64,000 nt of DNA from Rhodoferax sp. TS-BS-61-7 (lineage in GTDB: Bacteria > Pseudomonadota > Gammaproteobacteria > Burkholderiales > Burkholderiaceae_C), in assembly GCF_002943465.1 (NCBI RefSeq), contig NZ_PTQY01000004.1, positions 62,001-126,000 of the forward strand, read 5' to 3'. Shown one piece after another: positions 33,116 through 42,118 of the stretch; the first letter of the stretch is position 1, and every line of letters begins with the position of its first letter. Under the pieces are notes generated by a model. The model ran no database searches. It was not told where the DNA came from and worked only from the letters and a program-made list of their open reading frames with translations. The position numbers and the translations under genes are program-made.

Positions 33116-34813
33116 CTACAGGTTAAAGCGGCCCACCAGCTGGTCCAGCGACTGGGCTTGCTCGTCCAGTGACTGCGCGGCTGCGGCAGCCTCTTCCACC
33201 AGCGCCGCGTTCTGCTGGGTGCTGTCGTCGAGCTGGGCTACGGCGCGGTTGATCTCTTCAATGCCGGCACTTTGCTGCAGCGAGGCACCCGAGATTTCCT
33301 CCATCACGGTGCTGACCTGCTGCACGCTCTGCGACATCTCGGCAATCGTCTGCCCCGCTTGTTGTGCCAGCTGCGCACCGTCCTTCACCTGCGAGGTCGA
33401 GGCCTCGATAAGTGCATTGATTTCACGCGCCGCCTTGGCACTGCGCTCGGCCAGCGAACGCACCTCGGAGGCGACCACCGCAAAGCCACGGCCCTGCTCG
33501 CCCGCGTGGGCCGCCTCGACTGCAGCGTTTAGCGCCAATATGTTGGTCTGGAAGGCAATGCCCTCGATCACACCAATATTGGCATGGATGGCCTGGGTGC
33601 TCTTGCTGATCTTGTCCATGGTGGCGACCACGCTGGCCACCACCTCACCGCCCTGCTGGGCAGAGCGTGTGGCCAAGCCGGAGAGCTGGGCGGCCTGGGT
33701 GGCGCTGTCGGCATAACGTTTCGCAATGGCGGCCATCTGCTCCACGTTGGTGGTAGTTTTTTCCAGCGAGGCAGATTGCTGCTCGGTGCGCTGCGACAGG
33801 TCCAGGTTGCCCATGGAGATTTCGCGCGAGGCATTGGCCACCTGCTTGGAGCTGCCGGCAATCTCGCGCATGGTGTCGGCCAACCTGCCCTGCATGTCGC
33901 GCAACGAGTACAGCAGGCTCTCCGTATCTTTGGGCTCCAGGCGAATCTGCATGGACAAATCGCCTTGCGCAATGCGGCTGGCAATGGATTTGGCATAGGC
34001 CGGCTCGCCACCGAGTTGGCGCACCAGGCGCCGCGTCACCCAGCCACTGATGACCAGTGACAGCACCAGCAACAGCACCATGATGCCCACCACCCAGGTT
34101 TGAGACGACTGGTAGATCTCGCCAGCGTGCACGATGGTAGCCTCGGCGGACTTGGAGCGCTGCTCCACCAGTGCATCCACAATTTTTTCGAGCTTGCGCG
34201 TGTCGTTGAGCAAGCGGGCATCTTCGGTGGGCACATCGGTGCTCATCTGCATCAGGTCCAGCGGCTGCTCTTTCACCAGCGTGATGTAGGCGCGCTGCCG
34301 TTTGGTCCAGTTGGCCATGGCCTCGACAAGCTGCTGGCTGGAGGCGCTGGTTTCTTCAGAATTGGACAGGCCCTTGATGACCTCCAGACGCTGACCAATG
34401 TGGGTGAGGCTGGTTTCAATGTCGCCACCCAGGGTGTTGCGCTCAGCGGCAGTGGTCGCAGTCAGCAGCTGGGTTTGGGCGCGGCTGGCCCGCAGAATCA
34501 GGCCGCGGGCCTGCTCGGCCGCCTGACCCGCAGCAAACTCTTGCTCATAAATGGCTTTGGTGGAGTCGTTGAGCCGCCCCATCTGGAACAGCGAAAACAC
34601 GCCAATGACCACCGCTCCCACCAATACACAGGCAAAGGCCAGCCACAGACTGGCGCGGACAGACAGGGCATCGAGCGCGGCAACGCGCGGCAACGCCGTA
34701 CGGCGGTAATCACTACCAGCCTCGTCGGCCCCAGGGGCATGCCCCTCTAGGGCGGGGGCAGAAGACAGGCCGGTGGCCAAGGTCAGCGCAGTCTCAGAAG
34801 ACGAAGCTTGCAT
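33116..34813 (-). CDS. methyl-accepting chemotaxis protein (divergent rod)
   Basis: The ATG at 34813 ([10 protein letters not shown]) has GGAG about nine bases upstream and gives 565 residues. A cytoplasmic N-terminal stretch of about 50 residues precedes TM1 (about 53-75). A periplasmic helical bundle (76-225), TM2 (about 228-248), HAMP and a signalling rod follow. The tip reads [22 protein letters not shown], with VEAAH instead of the VEAAR found in the tandem MCPs. The rod ends at LVGRFNL. It has no tether. The gene follows psd by 37 bp and may be cotranscribed with it. Confidence 0.94.
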   Translation of the reverse strand: MQASSSETALTLATGLSSAPALEGHAPGADEAGSDYRRTALPRVAALDALSVRASLWLAFACVLVGAVVIGVFSLFQMGRLNDSTKAIYEQEFAAGQAAEQARGLILRASRAQTQLLTATTAAERNTLGGDIETSLTHIGQRLEVIKGLSNSEETSASSQQLVEAMANWTKRQRAYITLVKEQPLDLMQMSTDVPTEDARLLNDTRKLEKIVDALVEQRSKSAEATIVHAGEIYQSSQTWVVGIMVLLLVLSLVISGWVTRRLVRQLGGEPAYAKSIASRIAQGDLSMQIRLEPKDTESLLYSLRDMQGRLADTMREIAGSSKQVANASREISMGNLDLSQRTEQQSASLEKTTTNVEQMAAIAKRYADSATQAAQLSGLATRSAQQGGEVVASVVATMDKISKSTQAIHANIGVIEGIAFQTNILALNAAVEAAHAGEQGRGFAVVASEVRSLAERSAKAAREINALIEASTSQVKDGAQLAQQAGQTIAEMSQSVQQVSTVMEEISGASLQQSAGIEEINRAVAQLDDSTQQNAALVEEAAAAAQSLDEQAQSLDQLVGRFNL

Positions 34814-34850
34814 ACCAAACACTCCAACAGTTTTGCAGTCTCCCTGCAAT

Positions 34851-35711
34851 TCAGGATACTGGCTTTTCAGGGGTCTCGCCCATTTTTTCGCCCAGGCACA
34901 CCGGCTTGCCCGCGGCCCAGGGGCCGTCAAACGCAAGGCGGTCGCGCCCAAAAAGCATCACGACGGTAGAACCAAGCAAGAAGCGTCCCATCTCCTCACC
35001 CTGCTTCAACACGACCGCATTGGCGTCGTAGTGCCACTCGGTAATCTGGGGCAGGCGCGGCGGATTGACCACCCCGTGCCACACCGTGGCCATGCTGCCC
35101 ACCACCGTGGCACCCACCAGGGTCAGCACAAACGGGCCATGGGCGGAGTCAAACACACACACCACACGCTCGTTGCGCGCAAACAGACCAGGCACGCCAC
35201 GCGCCGTGGTCGGGTTCACCGAGAACAGGTCGCCCGGCACATAGATCATGCGGCGCAGCACGCCATCGCACGGCATGTGGATGCGGTGGTAATCGCGCGG
35301 GCTCAGGTAGATGGTGGCAAAGCTGCCGTTGTCGAACTGCGCTGCCAGCTTGGCGTCGCCCCCCACCAGCGCGGTGGTGCTGTAGTGGTGGCCCTTGGCT
35401 TGGAAAATCTGGTCTTTGTGGATCGCGCCAAACTGGCTGATGGCACCATCCACCGGGCAGACAAAGGAGGCAGAGGCGAGTGGGCGCACACCTTCTTTGA
35501 GAGCACGGGTGAAAAAATCGTTGAACGTGGCGTAAGCAACGGGGTCCGGGTTGGCGGCCTCGGCCATATTGACCTGGTATTTGCCAATGAACCAACGGAT
35601 CAGCGCGGTGGTGGCTTTGCCCCCACGGGCACCAGCCACCAGACCGCCAAACGCGGTAAGGGCTTTTTTGGGGAGCAGGTACTGTGGCAGTACGGCAAGG
35701 GTGTCAGACAC
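34851..35711 (-). CDS. psd: phosphatidylserine decarboxylase
   Basis: This enzyme makes phosphatidylethanolamine at the inner membrane using a pyruvoyl group. The 286-residue precursor starts at GTG (35711) with GGGAG seven bases upstream. The self-cleavage site is LGST in [12 protein letters not shown], which splits the chain into beta and alpha subunits. The Asp-His pair of the serine-protease-like triad lies in [10 protein letters not shown] and RIHMPCDG. It is the only lipid-synthesis gene in the window. Confidence 0.96.
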   Translation of the reverse strand: MSDTLAVLPQYLLPKKALTAFGGLVAGARGGKATTALIRWFIGKYQVNMAEAANPDPVAYATFNDFFTRALKEGVRPLASASFVCPVDGAISQFGAIHKDQIFQAKGHHYSTTALVGGDAKLAAQFDNGSFATIYLSPRDYHRIHMPCDGVLRRMIYVPGDLFSVNPTTARGVPGLFARNERVVCVFDSAHGPFVLTLVGATVVGSMATVWHGVVNPPRLPQITEWHYDANAVVLKQGEEMGRFLLGSTVVMLFGRDRLAFDGPWAAGKPVCLGEKMGETPEKPVS

Positions 35712-36019
35712 AGGGGAACTCCCGAGGGGAAAAAGAGGGCCATTCTACTGACGGACCTCGGCCACAAATAGGCTTTGCTCTCGGGGAAAACACGGTGCAT
35801 TTGCCGGTTTTCATGGCAAAGCGCCCAGTTCAGCGGGGACATTAGTTCGGCTGATGACAGGCGAACGACGCACCCCAAGGAGATCGGCCGCCTGAGCGGC
35901 GATGCGACCTGGCGGCGGGGCCGTGCCTTGCCACGCCATCGCCATGCGTGAAACGCTAGAAAAGGGGCGCCTTGGATCGATGCGAGCGCTACTTCACCCG
36001 CGCCCGGTGTCGCTCCGCT
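35712..36019. other. 308-bp intergenic stretch
   Basis: I see no convincing gene here. It separates psd (minus strand, start at 35711) from the 3' end of the bactofilin gene and should hold the psd promoter. A perfect hairpin, GCCGC-CTGA-GCGGC, lies at 35887-35900. Short frames on both strands lack ribosome-binding sites and recognisable sequence. Confidence 0.5.
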
Positions 36020-36631
36020 TTATGCAGCGTTGAGCAGGCCCATTTTGGCCGGGAGCAAGGCCTCGGCTCGGTGGGCAGCACCAAACTGGATGTCACCCAT
36101 CAGCTGCCCGCCCTCTTGGATCACGACCTTGCCGTAACGGATCTTGCCGGTGACCCGCCCGGTGGAGTAGATCACCAACTTCTCGCGCACCGTCAAATTG
36201 CCGTTGAACTCGCCGTGGATCTCAGCATAGTCAATCTCTGCCGAGCCCTTGAAGGCGCCGATCTCGGTAATTTGCATCACGCGGGAGTCCATGGTCGCCT
36301 CCACCATGCCCTCGACCACCAGGGTGTCGCAATCAGTGATCTCCACTCCCTTGAGCTTGATATTGGGGCCCACGGTCAGCTTGCTGCCGCCCTCCTTGGT
36401 GGGGGCACCCGAAAGGGGGGCTGCTGCCGCGCTGCCGGCAGGCTTTGCAGGTGCGGGCGCTTGGGCTTGTACCGGGGCCGCCGATGCATGTCCGCCATCA
36501 CTGGTGCCGGAGCCCGACAGTCCACTGGACTGGGCCGGACCAGGGCGGGTGTGGACCGGATCTGCGGGACGTTTGCCAAAAAACGGGGCTTGCATAGTCA
36601 TCAGAATGCTTTCGAGTTGAAGAGAATTCAT
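36020..36631 (-). CDS. bactofilin-family polymer-forming protein
   Basis: The predicted protein is 203 residues from the ATG at 36631; starts at 36601 or 36595 are equally possible because no clear ribosome-binding site decides. The N-terminal 90 residues are Pro/Ala/Gly-rich. The bactofilin beta-helix follows (about 95-190), shown by LTVGPNIKLKGVEIT, LVVEGMVEA, AEIHGEFNGNLTVREKLVI and GKIRYGKVVIQEGGQLMGDI. Bactofilins self-assemble into membrane-associated filaments that position cell-wall enzymes or appendages. It is monocistronic here. Confidence 0.9.
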   Translation of the reverse strand: MNSLQLESILMTMQAPFFGKRPADPVHTRPGPAQSSGLSGSGTSDGGHASAAPVQAQAPAPAKPAGSAAAAPLSGAPTKEGGSKLTVGPNIKLKGVEITDCDTLVVEGMVEATMDSRVMQITEIGAFKGSAEIDYAEIHGEFNGNLTVREKLVIYSTGRVTGKIRYGKVVIQEGGQLMGDIQFGAAHRAEALLPAKMGLLNAA

Positions 36632-36780
36632 ACTAGACCGAGCACCGTGTAGCAATCTTTGGCCAATTGCAACATCCCTGGTGCAAATGCCCCGAATTGT
36701 TGCAAGTGTCACAGGCGCCGGAACACGCAGATCCACGTCCGAGCAGCAGTCCCAACGCCCACTAGTGGCATCATTCCCCC

Positions 36781-37653
36781 ATGAGCGCCTCCCGCATACC
36801 TCCTATCCAATGCCTGCTGACTTTTGAGGCGTTGGCACGGTTACGGTCGGTCACATTGGCAGCAGAAGAGTTGTTCGTGACGCCCAGCGCGGTGAGCCAC
36901 CGGGTGCGGCAGCTGGAGCAGATCATTGGCACCAAGCTGTTTGGCCGGGCCGATTTTTCGCTGACCACCGAAGGCAGCGAGTACCTGGCCCATGTGCGCG
37001 AGGGCCTGGCCATCCTGCAGAAGTTTCCCAGTGCATCCGCCGCGCCCGGCAAGCGCAAGCTGCGCCTGGCGGTCACGCCCACGTTTTCGCGCTCCATCCT
37101 GATCCCGCGCCTGCGCCAGTTCACCGACGCCTACCCCGAGATCGACCTGACGTTGCAGGTGTCCATCCCCCTGCTGGACGTGGTGGCCGAGGACGCGGAC
37201 CTGATGGTGCGCTTTGGCCCCGGCCGCTATGCCGACATGGAGCACACGCTCTTGATGAAGGACGAGGTGACGCCGCTGGCCTCCCCCGCCTTTGTGCGTG
37301 AGCACGGGCCGTTCGAGACACCGCAGGACCTGGCCAACATTCCCTTGTTGCGCAGCCCGCTGGAGCCCTGGCGCACCTGGTTTGCCGCCAACGGGCTGGA
37401 CTGGCCCGAGCCGGTGGAGGGATCGCAATTCAACGACATTGGCCTGATGTGCGACGCCGCCGCCGCCGGCATGGGCGTGGGCCTGGTGCGCCTGAAACTC
37501 GGCGCGCCTTGGCTGGAGAATGGTTCATTGGTACGGCTGTATGACAACAACGTGCCCAGTCCCCACGCCCACTACCTGTGCTGGCGCACCGGCGCCATGG
37601 ACCGCTGGGAAGTGGCGGCCTTTGCCGAGTGGTTGAAAAAAGCGGTGGGCTAG
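36781..37653 (+). CDS. LysR-family transcriptional regulator
   Basis: The 290-residue regulator has a winged helix-turn-helix at 9-65 (TFEALARLRSVTLAAEELFV and TPSAVSHRVRQLEQIIGTKL) and a LysR substrate-binding domain from about 92 to 288. The style is GcvA-like. It lies 73 bp upstream of the GlcD-like flavoprotein gene on the same strand, so that gene with lrgAB is a reasonable but untested target. An inducer cannot be told from the sequence. Confidence 0.93.
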   Translation: MSASRIPPIQCLLTFEALARLRSVTLAAEELFVTPSAVSHRVRQLEQIIGTKLFGRADFSLTTEGSEYLAHVREGLAILQKFPSASAAPGKRKLRLAVTPTFSRSILIPRLRQFTDAYPEIDLTLQVSIPLLDVVAEDADLMVRFGPGRYADMEHTLLMKDEVTPLASPAFVREHGPFETPQDLANIPLLRSPLEPWRTWFAANGLDWPEPVEGSQFNDIGLMCDAAAAGMGVGLVRLKLGAPWLENGSLVRLYDNNVPSPHAHYLCWRTGAMDRWEVAAFAEWLKKAVG

Positions 37654-37726
37654 GCCCGCAATTTCTTCACGCCACGGTGCCCAGCTTTCCCCTAGAGTGC
37701 AGACTACGCCGCCCGAAAGCCCCGCC

Positions 37727-39229
37727 ATGAACGCCTCTGCCTCCGCCAGCACCACCGATTTGCTATCAAAAACAGAGCTGCTTGCGCATATTCTGCGGGG
37801 GCTAGAACCCCATTTACCCAAGCATGCGCTGCTGTACCAGACCGAGGACACCACGCCTTACGAGTGCGACGGCCTGACCGCCTACCGCCAGCGCCCGCTG
37901 CTGGTAGCGCTGCCGGAGACCGAGGCGCAGGTGGCCGCCGTGCTCAAGGTCTGCCACGGCCTGAATGTGCCGGTGGTGGCGCGCGGTGCGGGCACCGGCC
38001 TGTCGGGCGGGGCCATGCCGCATGCGCTGGGCGTGACGCTGTCACTGGCCAAGTTCAACAAGATATTGAAGCTGGACAAACGCAGCCGTACGGCCGTGGT
38101 GCAGTGCGGCGTGCGCAACCTGGCCATTAGCGAGGCGGCAGCCCCACTGGGCCTGTACTACGCACCCGACCCCAGCAGCCAGATTGCCTGCACGATTGGC
38201 GGCAACGTGGCCGAGAACTCCGGCGGTGTGCACTGCCTGAAGTACGGTCTGACGCTGCACAACGTGCTCAAGGTGCGCGGCTTCACCATGGAGGGCGAAC
38301 CCATCGAGTTTGGTGGCGACGCGCTGGACGCGCCGGGTTACGACCTGATGAGCGTGGTGGTGGGCAGCGAGGGCATGCTGGCCGTGACCACCGAAGTGAC
38401 CGTAAAGCTGGTACCCAAGCCGCAACTAGCACGCTGCATCATGGCCAGCTTTGACGACCTGCGCAAAGCCGGCGACGCGGTGGCCGCCGTGATTGCGGCC
38501 GGCATCATCCCCGCCGGGCTGGAGATGATGGACAAACCCATGACCGCCGCGGTGGAAGACTTTGTGCACGCGGGCTACGACCTGAGCGCCGAGGCCATTC
38601 TGCTGTGCGAGAGCGATGGCACGCCCGAAGAGGTGGAAGAAGAAATTGGCCGCATGACCGAGGTGCTGCGCTCGGCTGGCGCCACCGGCATTGCGGTGAG
38701 CAACAGCGAGGCGGAACGCCTGCGTTTCTGGAGCGGGCGCAAGAACGCCTTCCCCGCCAGCGGCCGCATCAGCCCCGACTACATGTGTATGGACAGCACC
38801 ATCCCCCGCGCGCGGCTGGCCGACATCCTGCTGGCGATTGCCGAGATGGAGAAGAAATACCAGCTGCGCTGTGCCAACGTGTTCCACGCGGGCGACGGCA
38901 ATTTGCACCCACTGATCCTGTTCGATGCGAACGACGCCGACCAGCTGCGCCGCTGCGAACTGTTCGGCGCCGAAATTCTGGAAACCAGCGTGGCCATGGG
39001 CGGCACGGTGACGGGCGAACACGGCGTGGGTGTGGAAAAGCTCAACAGCATGTGTGTGCAATTCAGCGCCGAAGAAAACGCGCAGATGTTTGCGCTCAAG
39101 GCTGCGTTTGACCCCCAGGGCCTGCTGAACCCCGGCAAGGTGATTCCCACGCTGCAGCGCTGCGCTGAATACGGCCGCGAGCTGGTGCGCGGCGGCAAAG
39201 TCAAACACCCGGATCTGCCGCGGTTCTAG
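37727..39229 (+). CDS. FAD-linked oxidase, glycolate oxidase GlcD-like
   Basis: This 500-residue flavoprotein oxidises a 2-hydroxyacid such as glycolate or D-lactate. The ATG at 37727 is preferred to an upstream GTG. The FAD_binding_4 domain holds VVARGAGTGLSGGAMPHALG (about 88-107) and PDPSSQIACTIGGNVAENSGG. The FAD-oxidase C-terminal domain holds CANVFHAGDGNLHPLILFD and VTGEHGVGVEKL. No GlcE or GlcF partner follows; instead lrgA begins five bases after the stop. Repeat R6 encodes about residues 11-31. Confidence 0.88.
   Translation: MNASASASTTDLLSKTELLAHILRGLEPHLPKHALLYQTEDTTPYECDGLTAYRQRPLLVALPETEAQVAAVLKVCHGLNVPVVARGAGTGLSGGAMPHALGVTLSLAKFNKILKLDKRSRTAVVQCGVRNLAISEAAAPLGLYYAPDPSSQIACTIGGNVAENSGGVHCLKYGLTLHNVLKVRGFTMEGEPIEFGGDALDAPGYDLMSVVVGSEGMLAVTTEVTVKLVPKPQLARCIMASFDDLRKAGDAVAAVIAAGIIPAGLEMMDKPMTAAVEDFVHAGYDLSAEAILLCESDGTPEEVEEEIGRMTEVLRSAGATGIAVSNSEAERLRFWSGRKNAFPASGRISPDYMCMDSTIPRARLADILLAIAEMEKKYQLRCANVFHAGDGNLHPLILFDANDADQLRRCELFGAEILETSVAMGGTVTGEHGVGVEKLNSMCVQFSAEENAQMFALKAAFDPQGLLNPGKVIPTLQRCAEYGRELVRGGKVKHPDLPRF
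37758..37819 (+). repeat. interspersed ~60-bp repeat, copy R6, inside a coding region
   Basis: TTGCTATCAAAAACAGAGC, then TGCTTGCGCATATTCTGCGG and GGGCTAGAACCC. It is in the same sense as the gene and is translated LLSKTELLAHILRGLEPHL, a frame different from those used by R8 and R9. It lies at the poorly conserved N-terminus. Confidence 0.82.
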
Positions 39230-39234
39230 ATTTC

Positions 39235-39600
39235 ATGCAAGGCTTGCGCGGTTTGGCCTGGTTGCTCGCGCTGCAAAGCGCGGGGGAGCTGCTGGCGCGC
39301 GCGCTGCACCTGCCCTTTCCCGGCCCGGTGGTGGGCATGGTGCTCTTGCTCATCGCCCTGCGTTGGCCGCTGGTGCGCGAGCCCGTGGCCCAGTGCGCGG
39401 ACTTTCTGTTGGCCCACCTCTCCCTACTGTTCATCCCGGTGGGTGTGGGCGTGATGACCCACCTGGCGCTGCTGAGCCAGTACGGCGGCCGCATGCTGCT
39501 GGTCCTGGTGCTGTCCACCTGGATTGGGCTGGCCGTGACCGCACTGGTGCTCTACCACCTGAGCCCTGCCGACGACAAAGATGCAGCCAGCGATGTCTGA
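39235..39600 (+). CDS. lrgA: LrgA/CidA-family holin-like protein
   Basis: The 121-residue inner-membrane protein has four hydrophobic helices and the family motif FPGPVVGMVLLLIAL, followed by HLSLLFIPVGVGVMTHL. CidA/LrgA proteins act in pairs with LrgB and affect murein hydrolase activity, or transport small carboxylates such as pyruvate or glycolate in some bacteria. It starts five bases after the GlcD-like stop and overlaps the next gene, so the three form an operon. Confidence 0.9.
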   Translation: MQGLRGLAWLLALQSAGELLARALHLPFPGPVVGMVLLLIALRWPLVREPVAQCADFLLAHLSLLFIPVGVGVMTHLALLSQYGGRMLLVLVLSTWIGLAVTALVLYHLSPADDKDAASDV

Positions 39601-40312
39601 CTTTGTCGCACTCTGGGTCTACCTCTCGGCCACACCGCTCTTCGGCCTCACGGCAACGCTGGTGACCTATGTGCTCGCGCATGCGCTGTACCTGCGCGTG
39701 GGCCAGGCCGCCTGGGCCAACCCGGTGTTGTGGAGCGTGGTGGTGATTGCGGCGGTGCTACTAGCCACCGGCATGCCCTACCCCACCTACTTCTCGGGCG
39801 CGCAGTTCATCCACTTCCTCTTGGGGCCGGCCGTAGTGGCACTGGGCTGGCCGCCGTGGCAACGCCGCGCGCAGGTGCGGCAACGTTGGGGGCGCTTGTT
39901 GCTCGCGTCTTTGCTGGGTGGCGCGGCGGCCAGCGGGTCGGCCTTGGCATTGGGTTGGGCCGTGGGGCTGCCGGCCGATGTGGTGCTGTCGCTGGCGCCC
40001 AAGTCGGTTACCGCGCCGGTGGCCATGGGCATTGCGGACAAGATAGGCGGCATCCCTGCGCTATCGGCCGTGTTTGCGGTGCTCACAGGGCTGGCAGGCG
40101 CGCTCAGTGGCAAGATTTTGTTCAGCCTGCTGCGCCTGCCACACAACGGCAGCGGCTGGGCCGCACGCGGTTTTGCGCTGGGCACCGCATCCCACGGCAT
40201 TGGCGCGGCGCGGGCGCTGCAGGTGAATGCGGATGCCGGGGCCTACGCGGGCTTGGCGCTGGGGCTGCAGGTGGTATTGGCATCGCTTCTGATGCCGCTG
40301 TTTTTCCGCTGA
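39593..40312 (+). CDS. lrgB: LrgB-family membrane protein
   Basis: The ATG at 39593 (MSDFVALW) overlaps the lrgA stop by eight bases and gives 239 residues; an ATG four codons earlier is possible. The family signature is SLAPKSVTAPVAMGIADKIGGIPALSAVFAVLTG, with later SHGIGAARALQVNADAGAYAGLA. Plant and bacterial LrgB relatives export glycolate or glycerate, which would suit coupling to a glycolate-oxidase-like enzyme. That link is inferred. Confidence 0.92.
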   Translation: MSDFVALWVYLSATPLFGLTATLVTYVLAHALYLRVGQAAWANPVLWSVVVIAAVLLATGMPYPTYFSGAQFIHFLLGPAVVALGWPPWQRRAQVRQRWGRLLLASLLGGAAASGSALALGWAVGLPADVVLSLAPKSVTAPVAMGIADKIGGIPALSAVFAVLTGLAGALSGKILFSLLRLPHNGSGWAARGFALGTASHGIGAARALQVNADAGAYAGLALGLQVVLASLLMPLFFR

Positions 40313-40324
40313 AACGGGTTCAGC
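40308..40324 (+). terminator. weak hairpin at the end of lrgB
   Basis: GCTGAA (40308-40313) pairs with TTCAGC (40319-40324) around ACGGG, overlapping the lrgB stop. There is no T run. It lies 12 bases from the end of the convergent minus-strand gene and may end transcription weakly. Confidence 0.3.
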
Positions 40325-40335
40325 AGAGGTGTTGG

Positions 40336-40743
40336 CTAAAAGCGCGAACTGAGCACGAAGTTGACCGCGCCAGATTGACCTACAAAGGCTTGGTACTGAA
40401 AAGTTTGGCCAAAAGCGGTGGTGTGCTCCGAGCGCCACTGGGCCATCATGCTTTTGCCATTCGGGTCGTAAGCCAGCGCCAGGGGGCTGCCAGAAAAAGA
40501 CGTGATCGCCAGGCCCACCGTTTTGCGCGGCAATTCGCCGGGCCGCTCCACGCGGCTGTCAAAGGCCACCACATAGTCTTTCAGAGAGTTTTCCAGCTGC
40601 TTGCGCTGCCCATCGGCGCGCACCACCAATGCGCGGTCGGCGGCGCCCATGGGCGCCGATGGCTCGGGCGTAAGCGGCGCCAAGGCCTGAGCAAATACGC
40701 CGGAAGCAGCACCCAATACCAGCAGGAACACAAAAATTCGCAT
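40336..40743 (-). CDS. secreted hypothetical protein
   Basis: The 135-residue protein has a clear signal peptide (MRIFVFLLVLGAASGVFAQA) and a GGAG site before the ATG. The mature part is basic and polar, with a long helix (ADGQRKQLENSLKDYVVAF) followed by beta-rich sequence (KTVGLAITSFSGSPLALAYD). I do not recognise the family. It has no cysteines, so is neither a lipoprotein nor disulfide-bonded. It is divergent from the Bor-type lipoprotein gene. Confidence 0.7.
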   Translation of the reverse strand: MRIFVFLLVLGAASGVFAQALAPLTPEPSAPMGAADRALVVRADGQRKQLENSLKDYVVAFDSRVERPGELPRKTVGLAITSFSGSPLALAYDPNGKSMMAQWRSEHTTAFGQTFQYQAFVGQSGAVNFVLSSRF

Positions 40744-40956
40744 GCCCCATCTCCATGTGAATGGAAAACACTATGGCATGGCGCGTCGATGGCGAAAAGA
40801 GGAAAACCCAGGGTTTGCTGTAACAAATTGCAGATTTGCACAAAACACCAAGGCCGCGTTTTTCATCTTGACGCCCTGCGCCAAGCGGGTTTCAATGTTC
40901 AACAGCTTGTTATGCACAGGCTGTCTGTCTGCTAACTCACTTAGGGAGAATTTGGA

Positions 40957-41253
40957 ATGATGAAATCCGCTCTGATCGCCGTAGTCGCCGCCACCGTGTT
41001 GGCCGGCTGCGCCAACCAACGCTTTAACGTGGCGGGTGACCTGCCGGCCATGCCAACGGCCAAGGCTGAAGACAGCCAAACCTTCTTCGTCAGCGGCATT
41101 GGCCAGATGAAGTCGGTCGACGCTGGCAAGGTGTGCGGCGGTGCCGACAAGGTCACAGGCGTCGCCGTAGAGCAGTCGGCCACCGATGTGCTGTTTGGCA
41201 TGATTACCTTGGGCATTTACACCCCCCGCACCGCCCGGGTGTACTGCAAATAA
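40957..41253 (+). CDS. Bor/Iss-family lipoprotein
   Basis: The 98-residue lipoprotein has a GGGAG site, a signal peptide and the lipobox LAGC (Cys18). From about residue 45 it closely follows lambda Bor as I recall it: FFVSGIGQ, VDAGKVCGGADKV and ITLGIYTPRTARVYC. Lambda Bor and plasmid Iss are outer-membrane lipoproteins linked to serum survival of E. coli. No phage genes surround this copy and a terminator follows, so it is a single chromosomal gene. The role in a free-living betaproteobacterium is unknown. Confidence 0.9.
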   Translation: MMKSALIAVVAATVLAGCANQRFNVAGDLPAMPTAKAEDSQTFFVSGIGQMKSVDAGKVCGGADKVTGVAVEQSATDVLFGMITLGIYTPRTARVYCK

Positions 41254-41275
41254 ACCAGTCTGCCGCCCAAGACCA

Positions 41276-41299
41276 AGCCCCTCGTTGAGGGGCTTTTTT
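41276..41299 (+). terminator. Rho-independent terminator
   Basis: AGCCCCTC (41276-41283) pairs with GAGGGGCT (41287-41294) around GTT and is followed by a six-T run. It is the strongest intrinsic terminator in the window and lies 22 bases after the Bor-type gene. Confidence 0.93.
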
Positions 41300-41423
41300 A
41301 TGGGCGACCGACACACACCGGTGCCGGGGCCGGTCTGGCAGTGGCTGGTGTAGCCCTCAGCTAGCGGGTGTCAATCCACGCTGAATCAGGCTCAGACAAC
41401 GCCAAGATCCCAGATACGAAAGG

Positions 41424-42083
41424 TCAGGCCACTGTGGCTCGCGCCAGCATGCGGCTCACCGCGCGTGGGTCCATGCCGTACATGTCGGCAAAGACGTCCA
41501 GCGATTTGCCGCTGGCTTTGAAGGCCTGCAGCAGCGCCTCGGTCTTGGCGGCTCGGGCGTTGGCTTCTGCCATGGCTTCGTCGAGCACTGCGTTGGCGGC
41601 TTCGTCGCGGCTGCGCACCAGTTCGCTGTAGGCCAGGGGTGTCAGGCCCGAGGCCTCACAGGCCACCACGATGCGCTGCAGGAGCTTGGGGCGCAGGTCT
41701 TCCTTGCTGCGGGTCTGGCGGCGGCGGAAGACTTCCAGCAGGGCGTGGTGCACATGCTCGGGCGCCATCGCTTCTACGGGTTTGCCTTGCAGGTCATACC
41801 GGTCTTCGCCGGAGGCCACGGCCGTCAGGTAACGTGTGGACCGCGCGTGGTGGGACAGCGCCGCCTTGAGGCTGTCTTTTTCAAAAACATCAGGGTGGGC
41901 GTCCAGCAATTCCTGGAAAACGCCGCGCTTCATGGGCAGAAAAGTGGCGCCAAACATGTGGGGGTACAGCGCCGCCATTTGTTCCAACACCGGAAAAACA
42001 TCGGGCTTGGACGCGCGCTTGGGGGCAGCCACGGGGGCCTCGGCGGCGAGCGTTTCGGGTGCGGTTGGCAAGGTAGCTGTCAT
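41424..42083 (-). CDS. ProQ/FinO-family RNA-binding protein
   Basis: The 219-residue protein has a central ProQ/FINO domain (about 28-140): FPVLEQMAALYPHMFG, FQELLDAHPDVFEKDSLKAA and HHARSTRYLTAVASGEDRYD with VHHALLEVFRRRQ. FinO-type proteins bind the 3' ends of structured small RNAs. The N-terminal 27 residues are Ala/Pro-rich. The C-terminal 80 residues are helical (NAVLDEAMAEANARAAKTEA) and end in a segment, DVFADMYGMDPRAVSRML, that looks like a small helix-turn-helix. Targets are unknown. Confidence 0.9.
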   Translation of the reverse strand: MTATLPTAPETLAAEAPVAAPKRASKPDVFPVLEQMAALYPHMFGATFLPMKRGVFQELLDAHPDVFEKDSLKAALSHHARSTRYLTAVASGEDRYDLQGKPVEAMAPEHVHHALLEVFRRRQTRSKEDLRPKLLQRIVVACEASGLTPLAYSELVRSRDEAANAVLDEAMAEANARAAKTEALLQAFKASGKSLDVFADMYGMDPRAVSRMLARATVA

Positions 42084-42118
42084 GCAAAAACTTTAGTGAA
42101 GCGGAGAAAAGCCCTCGA

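Noticed and set aside
40957..41253. Prophage remnant suggested by the Bor-type gene
   Set aside because: No integrase, structural or lysis genes and no attachment-site repeats nearby; lrgAB here is a chromosomal operon, not a phage lysis cassette.
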